16,361 nt of DNA from the NCBI GenBank assembly GCA_031278025.1, contig JAITLF010000274.1, positions 1 through 16,361 of the forward strand. Reading direction: 5' to 3'. Made by a program: the position numbers and the translations under genes. Every line of letters begins with the position of its first letter. Position 1 is the first letter of the stretch. Positions 8,366 to 14,775 of this stretch are shown in pieces. Below the pieces are notes generated by a model. The model was given only the letters and a program-made list of their open reading frames with translations. It had not been told where the DNA came from and did no database searches. The stretch comes from Treponema sp. (lineage in GTDB: Bacteria; Spirochaetota; Spirochaetia; Treponematales; Breznakiellaceae).

Positions 8366-8394
8366 TTCCCTCTATTGAGATCATTCGGTATAAT
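8366..8394 (+). promoter_or_regulatory. Candidate promoter of the chemoreceptor gene
   Basis: TATAAT (8389-8394) is a perfect -10 box. The hexamer 17 bp upstream, TTCCCT (8366-8371), matches TTGACA poorly, so an activator may be needed. No flagellar sigma-28 signature (a GCCGATAA-type -10) was found. The expected start near 8400 leaves a 5' leader of about 28 nt. Confidence 0.45.
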
Positions 8395-8427
8395 CACCAT
8401 TGAAATGATTAGCATAGGAGGTGAAGT

Positions 8428-10632
8428 ATGAAAATAGGAAAAAAACTCGTCATCATGATTCTTGCCCTTGCCTTTTCGGGGATCGGCATCCTTCTGGGAA
8501 GTATCTTGTACCGTTCCCAAAAACAAATCACGGCGCTGACCGACAACGAGTTGAGGAATTTGGCAAGCAATGAAGCCAGCGTGCTTGGATTATGGCTTGA
8601 ATCTTCTTTTTCCGTTGCCAGGGCTTTGGCGCAGTCGATGGAAACCTATGAAGAGATAGAGCCTGCGGAACGGCGTTTCTTTTATAACCTTTTGCTCAAG
8701 CAGCTGACCGAAAAAAACCCGGAACTAGCCTCTGCCTGGACGTGCTGGGAACCAAACGCCCTGGACGGCCTTGACGCGCAGTACGCCAACACGCCGGGAA
8801 CGGATGCGACGGGCAGGTTTATCTCCTACTGGATCCGGACCGCGGGGGGCATCAAACTGGATGCGCTGGTGAATTATGCGGTCATCGGCGCCGGCGACTA
8901 TTACCTCATTCCCCGGCAGACCGGGGAAGAAACCGTGGTGGAGCCGTATTTTTACGAGATCGGCGGAACCAACACGCTGATTACCTCCCTGGTGGTGCCG
9001 GTAAAAAAGAATGGCCGGGTCGTCGGCGTCGCGGGCGTCGATATTGAGCTGAACAAGATTCAATCCAACGTGGAGGCCATCAGGCCCTACGAAGGCAGCG
9101 TGGCCGCGGTGTTCAGCAACGGGGGGATTGTGGCGGGCCATTTCGATCCTTCCCGGCTTGGGAAACACATGAGCGTTACCGAAGCGGATATGGCGGGGAA
9201 CAAATTGCCGGATTTGGTACGCGCCGTACAATCGGGCGCCCAGATAGCGTTCTCCAACGCCGTTACCATCGGCAAGGAGAAAGCCCAGTATGACATCTTC
9301 TCCACCCCGATTCCGGTAGGGGAAACGAGCACTCCCTGGGGGCTGGCGATAGGGATACCCCATAAGGTCATCAATGCGCCGGTACTCAGGATGCTCCGCA
9401 TGAGTATCATCACAAGCGTGATAATGCTCCTCGTTATCGGGGCCGCGGCCCTTATGATTGCCCGTTCCATCAGCAATCCTATCAAACATATGATGACGAT
9501 TTTTACCGCCGTCGGGGAGGGGGATTTGACCCGGCAGTTGGATATACACCGCACGGACGAAATCGGAGATATGGCCGCCGTCTTTAACGGCACGCTGGAC
9601 AAGATCAAAACCCTCGTGGTAACCATTAAAAATCAGTCCGTCACGCTTTTTGATATCGGGAACGAGCTTGCCAGCAATATGACCGAAACTGCCGCCGCAA
9701 TTAACGAAATTACCGCCAATATTCAGAGCATCACGGGCCGGGTGCTTAATCAATCCGCCTCGGTAACGGAAACCAACGCGACCATGGAACAGATCACCGT
9801 AAACATTGATAAACTTAACGGCCATGTGGACAAACAAAGCGCCAGCGTGGCCCAGTCTTCATCGGCCATCGAGGAGATGCTCGCGAATATCCAGTCCGTT
9901 ACCCAAACCCTGGTAAAGAACGCCGCCAACGTCAAAGAGTTGATAGAATCCTCCGAAGTGGGCCGTGCCGGCCTGCAGGACGTGGCGACGGATATCCAGG
10001 AGATCGCCCGTGAATCCGAGGGGCTTCTGGAGATCAACGCGGTGATGGAAAACATCGCCAGTCAGACGAATCTTTTGTCCATGAACGCGGCTATCGAGGC
10101 GGCCCACGCCGGGGAAGCGGGCAAAGGTTTTGCCGTGGTGGCCGACGAGATCCGTAAATTGGCGGAAAATTCCGGAGAGCAGTCCAAGACAATTTCCGCG
10201 GTCCTCAAGAAGATCAAAGGTGCAATCGACAAGATAACCAAGTCCACCGAAAGCGTGCTCAACAAGTTTGAAGCCATAGACAACGGCGTCAGGATCGTAT
10301 CGGACCAGGAGGAAAATATCCGCAATGCGATGGAAGAGCAGGGAGAGGGAAGCCAGCAGATCCTGGAGGCTGTTGAACAATTAAATGATCTAACCCAAAG
10401 GGTCAAGGATGGTTCCACGGAGATGCAGGAGGGGAGCAAACAGGTTATCCATGAAAGCAAGAATCTGGAAGCGGTTACCCAGGAGATAAGCAACGGGATG
10501 AACGAGATGGCCACCGGGGCGGATCAGATCAATGTGGCGGTTGACCGGGTTAATGCCATCAGCGGGGAGAATAAAGCAAGTATTGATGCGCTGGTGCGGG
10601 AGGTGTCGAAGTTCAAAGTCTCGGAGACATAA
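8428..10632 (+). CDS. Methyl-accepting chemotaxis protein, dCache sensor
   Basis: This 734-residue transmembrane chemoreceptor controls the CheA-CheY pathway and hence flagellar rotation. A first membrane segment lies at about 7-27. It is followed by a periplasmic double-Cache ligand domain (about 35-320) with the typical GRFISYW, EPYFYE, TSLVVPV and GVAGVDIEL blocks. The second membrane segment is at 325-345, then HAMP (about 346-400, SNPIKHM and DEIGDMA) and a long coiled-coil signalling domain. The hairpin tip contains [37 protein letters not shown], written here in full for its first 20 residues only: [20 protein letters not shown]; Gln546 starts QTN. There is no C-terminal CheR-tethering pentapeptide. 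The ATG is fixed by AGGAGG at 8416-8421 with 6-nt spacing, the strongest ribosome binding site in the window. The ligand cannot be told from sequence. The 3' end overlaps the convergent exonuclease gene by 20 bp. Confidence 0.95.
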   Translation: MKIGKKLVIMILALAFSGIGILLGSILYRSQKQITALTDNELRNLASNEASVLGLWLESSFSVARALAQSMETYEEIEPAERRFFYNLLLKQLTEKNPELASAWTCWEPNALDGLDAQYANTPGTDATGRFISYWIRTAGGIKLDALVNYAVIGAGDYYLIPRQTGEETVVEPYFYEIGGTNTLITSLVVPVKKNGRVVGVAGVDIELNKIQSNVEAIRPYEGSVAAVFSNGGIVAGHFDPSRLGKHMSVTEADMAGNKLPDLVRAVQSGAQIAFSNAVTIGKEKAQYDIFSTPIPVGETSTPWGLAIGIPHKVINAPVLRMLRMSIITSVIMLLVIGAAALMIARSISNPIKHMMTIFTAVGEGDLTRQLDIHRTDEIGDMAAVFNGTLDKIKTLVVTIKNQSVTLFDIGNELASNMTETAAAINEITANIQSITGRVLNQSASVTETNATMEQITVNIDKLNGHVDKQSASVAQSSSAIEEMLANIQSVTQTLVKNAANVKELIESSEVGRAGLQDVATDIQEIARESEGLLEINAVMENIASQTNLLSMNAAIEAAHAGEAGKGFAVVADEIRKLAENSGEQSKTISAVLKKIKGAIDKITKSTESVLNKFEAIDNGVRIVSDQEENIRNAMEEQGEGSQQILEAVEQLNDLTQRVKDGSTEMQEGSKQVIHESKNLEAVTQEISNGMNEMATGADQINVAVDRVNAISGENKASIDALVREVSKFKVSET

Positions 10633-11947
10633 ACCGGACTTCTGAACTCCGGTTTCGGGCAAGGCCGGCGCGTTTTTCCAAAAGCCGGTCCCTGCGCCGG
10701 CTTAGGTCTTCCCGCAGCCGCTGGGGCAGGACCGAAGACATATCCAGGCCTAGCGCGGCTTCCGAATACGAAAGGGCCAGCGGCAGGTCCCGCAAACGCC
10801 GTTCCGCGTCAATCGCCAGGGTCCGGCAGGCAAGGGCTTTCATATACGGGGAATAATCCCCCGCCGCGATTTTCCGCAGCTGCCCTTGTCCCGCCTCATA
10901 CTCCCCGGCCCTGAACAGGTCGCGGGCCAGGGCCAGGGCCGCCTGGGGAAGCCCCCGCCTGGCCGCCAGAGCAAGGAGCGATTTTCCGGTTTGGGGGATT
11001 TCCCCTTCAATCCCCCGCTCCTCCCTGTATTTCCGGTTTTGCCGGCAGGCCTTCCGCCAGTGCAGGGCAAGATTTTCCAAATCGTAACCATACACAGACC
11101 ATGCCGCTAAGGGATCTTCCGCTATGCGGGCTAAGGCCGCGAAAAGCCGCATCAGGCCGCGGATGTCCTTCACGTTGTGATCGCAAACGCCTCTGAGGGC
11201 CGCGGTTTCCCCGGTCTTGAGGAAGGCGAACCAACTGTCGGGCGCCAACGCGCCGGGCGTATCCCCGGTCCGGTCAAGCCCCAGGACGGCGGTCTCGATT
11301 TCCACCTGGGAACAGCTTGGGAGGACCCGTTTCCAAAGCCGCCGTGCCGGGTGGAGGAGGTCCGCATGAAAAAGGACCGGCGGCTTCTTGCCGCTCATCA
11401 GGCACTGTACCGTGAGTATCTGGGAATCAAAGGTCTTGCCGTTGTAGGTAACCGTCAGGGGCGCTCTGCCGGCCCGCTCCCGGAATTCCGCCAGCGCCGC
11501 CTCCAGAAAATCTTCTTTCCCCGGATAGTCCAGGAGCAGGTACTGGGTGATTTCCAGTTTCAGATCCCCCGCGGCCCCGCCCGGAACCAGCCGGCCAAAA
11601 GCCGCCAGAAAAGCCGCGACCCCGGCCCCGCTTGAAAGCCCGGTGGTTTCCAGGTCGAAAAACAGGAGATCCCCCGGCGAGGCCGCCGGCGAGGCCGCCG
11701 GGCCGGCGGCCTCGCCGGGAGCATACCGCGTCAGGTCCGGGATGAGTATCCACAGGGCGGGGGGAAAAACCGGAGTGAACGGCGGAGCGTCCAGGAGCAT
11801 GGCCCGCTTCACGGTCATATATCCCGCCGGCGTCCAATCCGGCCCCAAGTCCGGGGCGGAAGCCGGGGCCGGGGCCGGGGCCGGGGCGGAAGCCGGGGCC
11901 GTTAGTTCCCGTATACGCCGGAGCCGGGAACGCAGGTTACTTCGCAT
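10613..11947 (-). CDS. mrfB: MrfB/YprB-like DEDDh exonuclease
   Basis: The 444-residue protein has an RNase H-like exonuclease domain of the YprB type followed by a helical, TPR-like C-terminal part (about 320-430). The acidic catalytic set is visible: Asp98 and Glu100 in [12 protein letters not shown], Asp174 in [11 protein letters not shown], and His257 and Asp261 in HNVKDIRGL. The [20 protein letters not shown] block is also typical of the family. In Bacillus subtilis the homologue MrfB acts with helicase MrfA in repair of mitomycin C damage; the same role here is inferred from the gene pair. The proposed ATG at 11947 overlaps the mrfA stop by 11 nt, suggesting translational coupling; a GTG at 11974 is an alternative. 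Two low-complexity Ala/Pro/Gly tracts (about residues 17-33 and 77-92) interrupt the N-terminal part and are encoded by GC-rich repeats. Confidence 0.85.
   Translation of the reverse strand: MRSNLRSRLRRIRELTAPASAPAPAPAPASAPDLGPDWTPAGYMTVKRAMLLDAPPFTPVFPPALWILIPDLTRYAPGEAAGPAASPAASPGDLLFFDLETTGLSSGAGVAAFLAAFGRLVPGGAAGDLKLEITQYLLLDYPGKEDFLEAALAEFRERAGRAPLTVTYNGKTFDSQILTVQCLMSGKKPPVLFHADLLHPARRLWKRVLPSCSQVEIETAVLGLDRTGDTPGALAPDSWFAFLKTGETAALRGVCDHNVKDIRGLMRLFAALARIAEDPLAAWSVYGYDLENLALHWRKACRQNRKYREERGIEGEIPQTGKSLLALAARRGLPQAALALARDLFRAGEYEAGQGQLRKIAAGDYSPYMKALACRTLAIDAERRLRDLPLALSYSEAALGLDMSSVLPQRLREDLSRRRDRLLEKRAGLARNRSSEVRFMSPRL
10631..10655. terminator. Hairpin at the chemoreceptor stop codon
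   Basis: AAACCGGA (10631-10638) and TCCGGTTT (10648-10655) form a perfect 8-bp stem with a 9-nt loop, beginning at the TAA stop. The flanking AAA and TTT give short U-tracts on either strand, so it could be a modest bidirectional terminator. It lies inside the last codons of the opposing exonuclease gene, which is unusual. Confidence 0.45.
11674..11718. repeat. 33-bp perfect inverted repeat plus 12-bp duplication in mrfB
   Basis: CCGGCGAGGCCGCCGG (11686-11701) and CCGGCGGCCTCGCCGG (11703-11718) are perfect 16-bp arms around one central base, so the DNA or RNA could fold into a very stable hairpin. Immediately before, CCGGCGAGGCCG is duplicated in tandem (11674 and 11686). The sequence encodes a dispensable-looking [15 protein letters not shown] linker. 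Confidence 0.85.
11851..11900. repeat. GC-rich direct repeat encoding an Ala/Pro tract in mrfB
   Basis: The 20-bp sequence CCGGGGCGGAAGCCGGGGCC occurs at 11851-11870 and again at 11881-11900, separated by GGGGCCGGGG. It is also an internal GGGGCC hexamer repeat. On the minus strand it encodes alternating Ala and Pro ([16 protein letters not shown]), a likely flexible linker that would vary in length by slippage. Confidence 0.85.
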
Positions 11948-14288
11948 GAACAGCCAGCGCCTCAAGAAAGGCACGGGTCCCCGGCTTGTTTCCCCCCGGC
12001 CCCACGCAGGAAGGGCAGCCCGCCGTACAGGGGCAGGCCGCCGTTACGGCGTAAGCCGACCGAAAGAGGGCTTCAGTCCGGCGGGCAAGGGCTTCGGAAA
12101 GGCCGGTCCCGCCGGGATACTTGTCGTAGATGTAGAGGGCCGGGATGCCGAAGTGCGGGTCCCGGACCCGTTCCGCGATCCCCAGGTCCCGGGGATCGCA
12201 GAGCAGGAAGATGGGGGCTATATGCTTGATCAGCGTACCCGCGCCCGAAAGGATGGAACCGGCTTCCGCTTCTCCCCGGTCCCGCAGGACTTCGCCAGCC
12301 GGCGTCCCGGGCCCAAAGAGCAGGGCCAGGAACCGGGTCTGCATCTCCTCCTCAGGCAGGTTTATGTCGCCGTAGCCTATGGTCTCGTGGGTATGGAACC
12401 GTATCTTCTTGAATTTAGCCGCCTGGGAACGGACCAGGATGTCCCCGGCTACCCCGTTTCCGAGCCGCTCGTCCTCCGTAAGGACCTTGACGTCGGTCTT
12501 CACCAGGCCGTCGGTAAAGTAGTTCACCTCCGCCTCCCGTACCAGGCACTTGCGGTTCTCTATGTCCAGGGATTCCACCAGGTACTGCCTGCCCCGGTGC
12601 AGGTAAACCGCGTTTTCAAAGATGAGTTCCTTGGCGCTGGGCCGGTCCATCTCGCCGATCACCGCGTTCCGCCCGCCGGTACAGTCCACAATAACCACGT
12701 TGTCCGCCGCGGCCGATCTCAGGCTGACCCCTTCCGCCGGGAAGGACCGGTCCGCCCAGTACCAGCGGCCCGGAGCCTTCGCCGCCGGCCCGCTCCCCTC
12801 CCCTCCCCCGGTCCCGGCGGGAACCCCGCCGGAGGTATGGCGCGTTATCCCCTCCTCCTCCAGGAACCCCAGGACCTCCCGTACCTCAGGCCCAAAGGGA
12901 TCCGCCTCCGGCCCGGCGCCTTCTTCCAGGGCCTCGTCCCTAAAGGGAAGTTCAAAGGCGGCGCACTTTACATGATCCGTAAGGATATACGGGTTATCGG
13001 GATCAATGCGGCTCTCTTCGGAGCTTTCCCGGAAAAACCATTCGGGGTTGTTCATGATGAACTGGTCCAGCGGGGAAGAAGACGCCACAAAGACCGCTAT
13101 GGATGCCCCCTTCCGGCGCCCGGCCCGGCCCGACTGCTGCCAGAAGGAGTTGAAGGAACCCGGAAAACCCGCCACCACCGAGGCGTCAAGGCCGCCTATG
13201 TCTATCCCCAGTTCCAGGGCGTTGGTGGATACCACCCCCTGGATGGTTCCTTCCCGAAGCCCCCGCTCTATCTCCCGCCGCTCGTTGGGAAGAAGCCCGC
13301 CCCGGTAGGCTTCCACCCGCAGGCGGGAATTGCCGGTAAAGAGGTTGGCCAGGTCCCCGTTCACATACGCGGCGGCCACCTCGGCCTTGATCCGGGAATG
13401 GGCAAAGAGAATGGTCTTGATCCCCCCTTTAAGGAACGCCAGCATCCAGCGCCGGCTTTCGGTAACCACGCTCCGCCTGATCCCCTGTACCGCGTCCACC
13501 AGGGGCGGGTTGTAGAGGATGACCCGCTTCTCCCCCCTCGGCGCGGCGCCGCGGTCCACCAGGGCGGCCCGGTTCCCGATGAGGGTCTCCGCCAGCTCCC
13601 GCGGGTTGGCGATAGTAGCGGAACAGAGGATGAAAAGCGGCCTGGACCCGTAAAACGCGGCGACCCGCCGGAGGCGGCGTATCACATTGGCGACATGGCT
13701 CCCAAAGACGCCCCGGTAGGCGTGGATTTCGTCGATGACCACATACTTCAGGTTCGAAAAAAATTTGATCCACCGGGGATGATTGGGCAGGACCCCGGCG
13801 TGGAGCATGTCGGGATTGGAAATGATGATACGCCCCTGGTCCCTGGCCGCAACCCTCAGGCCCTCCGGAGTGTCCCCGTCATACGTGGAAATCTTGACGG
13901 GAAGCCCGCCAGGACCCGCAAGTTCATTCAATTCAGCCTGCTGATCCTGGGAAAGGGCCTTAGTAGGAAAGAGGTAGAGGGCCCGGCTCTTCTCGTCCTT
14001 AAGCAGGGCCTGGAGAACCGGCAGGTTGTAACAGAGGGTTTTCCCCGAAGCGGTCGGGGTAACCACCACCACATGGCGGCCCCGCCGGACTTCATCCCAC
14101 ACCTCTTTCTGGTGGCGGTAGATTTTGGCAATCCCCCGCCGCCTGAGGGCGCCGGCAATCGCCGGGTCCAGGTCTTCAGGAAACGGCGCGTAAACCCCTT
14201 CCCTGGCCGGGAGGAGCCTTTCGGCCACGATATTCGCGGCAAAGGCGGGATCGGCGAGGATTTTTTCCAATGCGGCGGCGTTGTTCAT
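11937..14288 (-). CDS. mrfA: MrfA/YprA-like DEAD/DEAH-box repair helicase
   Basis: The 783-residue superfamily 2 helicase has the YprA/MrfA architecture. Motif I is TPTASGKT at 77-84, motif II DEIH at 186-189 and motif VI QQSGRAGRR at 384-392. The C-terminal DUF1998-type zinc domain has YDKYPGGTGL and the cysteine cluster Cys752, Cys754, Cys758, Cys761. The homologue MrfA of Bacillus subtilis is a DNA-dependent ATPase and 3'-5' helicase acting in mitomycin C repair with MrfB; here mrfB follows directly with an overlapping start. A Gly/Pro-rich low-complexity insertion lies at about 484-505. The start at 14288 (MNNAAALEKIL) gives the usual family length and is preceded by a -10-like box but no Shine-Dalgarno. 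The frame stays open upstream to 15008, through the 21-bp repeats and across the divergent lipoprotein gene, so an N-terminally extended form cannot be fully excluded. Confidence 0.9.
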   Translation of the reverse strand: MNNAAALEKILADPAFAANIVAERLLPAREGVYAPFPEDLDPAIAGALRRRGIAKIYRHQKEVWDEVRRGRHVVVVTPTASGKTLCYNLPVLQALLKDEKSRALYLFPTKALSQDQQAELNELAGPGGLPVKISTYDGDTPEGLRVAARDQGRIIISNPDMLHAGVLPNHPRWIKFFSNLKYVVIDEIHAYRGVFGSHVANVIRRLRRVAAFYGSRPLFILCSATIANPRELAETLIGNRAALVDRGAAPRGEKRVILYNPPLVDAVQGIRRSVVTESRRWMLAFLKGGIKTILFAHSRIKAEVAAAYVNGDLANLFTGNSRLRVEAYRGGLLPNERREIERGLREGTIQGVVSTNALELGIDIGGLDASVVAGFPGSFNSFWQQSGRAGRRKGASIAVFVASSSPLDQFIMNNPEWFFRESSEESRIDPDNPYILTDHVKCAAFELPFRDEALEEGAGPEADPFGPEVREVLGFLEEEGITRHTSGGVPAGTGGGEGSGPAAKAPGRWYWADRSFPAEGVSLRSAAADNVVIVDCTGGRNAVIGEMDRPSAKELIFENAVYLHRGRQYLVESLDIENRKCLVREAEVNYFTDGLVKTDVKVLTEDERLGNGVAGDILVRSQAAKFKKIRFHTHETIGYGDINLPEEEMQTRFLALLFGPGTPAGEVLRDRGEAEAGSILSGAGTLIKHIAPIFLLCDPRDLGIAERVRDPHFGIPALYIYDKYPGGTGLSEALARRTEALFRSAYAVTAACPCTAGCPSCVGPGGNKPGTRAFLEALAVHAK

Positions 14289-14295
14289 GGTTTTT

Positions 14296-14301
14296 ATTTT
14301 A
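14296..14301 (-). promoter_or_regulatory. Candidate -10 box of mrfA, possibly leaderless
   Basis: On the minus strand TAAAAT (14301 to 14296) is followed by 7 nt and then the ATG at 14288. There is no Shine-Dalgarno. A -35 match at 16-18 bp is poor, so the promoter call rests on the -10 box and the repeated layout seen at clpB and secA. No LexA-type SOS box was recognised. Confidence 0.35.
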
Positions 14302-14339
14302 CCCGAAGAACTGCTCCCGCGCGAGGGGTCCGGGACTTT

Positions 14340-14582
14340 GGGAAGCGGGCCCGGAAATCCCGGCCCCAGGTCTGGAACTTCTAGGCTCAAGTCTGGAACT
14401 TCTAGACTCAAGTCTGGCGCTTCTAGACTTAAGTCTGGAACTTCTAGACTCAAGTCTGGAACTTCTAGACTTAAGTCTGGAACTTCTAGACTTAAGTCTG
14501 GAGGTTCTAGACTTAAGTCTGGCGCTTCTAGACTTAAGTCTGGCGCTTCTAGACTTGAGTCTGGCGCTTCGGGAAGCGGGCC
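14340..14582. repeat. Nine and a half 21-bp palindromic tandem repeats
   Basis: Full 21-bp units start at 14371, 14392, 14413, 14434, 14455, 14476, 14497, 14518 and 14539; an 11-nt partial copy ends at 14570. Each begins TCTGG, has a variable triplet (AAC, CGC or AGG) and continues TTCTAGACT with a C/T change before AAG. Unit junctions form the perfect palindrome AGACTTAAGTCT, and TCTAGA is a second palindrome within most units. The array is flanked by the direct repeat GGGAAGCGGGCC (14340-14351 and 14571-14582). It sits between the divergent mrfA and lipoprotein promoters. The 21-nt period keeps all frames open, giving (E)(V/A)PDLSL heptads in the mrfA frame. Confidence 0.92.
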
Positions 14583-14672
14583 TGGGATCACGAAACCCGG
14601 TCCCGGAACCGCCGGACCTGCCCCCCGGATCTCGTAAAAACGCGCCCGCCCTGACAGAGACAGTGCGGAATA

Positions 14673-14702
14673 TTGACAAATTAAAAAGAAAATAAGTACA
14701 CT
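14673..14702 (+). promoter_or_regulatory. Promoter of the lipoprotein gene
   Basis: TTGACA (14673-14678) is a perfect -35 box. TACACT (14697-14702) lies 18 bp downstream, with an A-rich spacer. The predicted start near 14709 gives a leader of about 67 nt before the GTG start codon. Confidence 0.65.
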
Positions 14703-14775
14703 GCTTTCAATAAAAAGGTGTGGGGGAATGCGGGCATAAAGGAAGCGGAGCGGCCCCATTGCCGGGAGGTGTAAT

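Noticed and set aside
8375..8394. TTGAGA with TATAAT as the chemoreceptor promoter
   Set aside because: The spacing between TTGAGA (8375-8380) and TATAAT is only 8 bp, too short for a sigma-70 promoter.
8725..9837. A 370-codon minus-strand open frame inside the chemoreceptor gene
   Set aside because: The plus strand encodes clear dCache and HAMP domains; the minus frame has no recognisable family and ends arbitrarily.
11547..14384. A 945-codon open frame on the plus strand opposite mrfB and mrfA
   Set aside because: It is antisense to two genes with intact catalytic motifs, shows no domain, and is rich in Arg, Pro and Gly, as expected from a GC-rich shadow frame.
14371..14570. The tandem repeats as a CRISPR array
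   Set aside because: Units are directly contiguous 21-mers with no unique spacers, and no cas genes are near.
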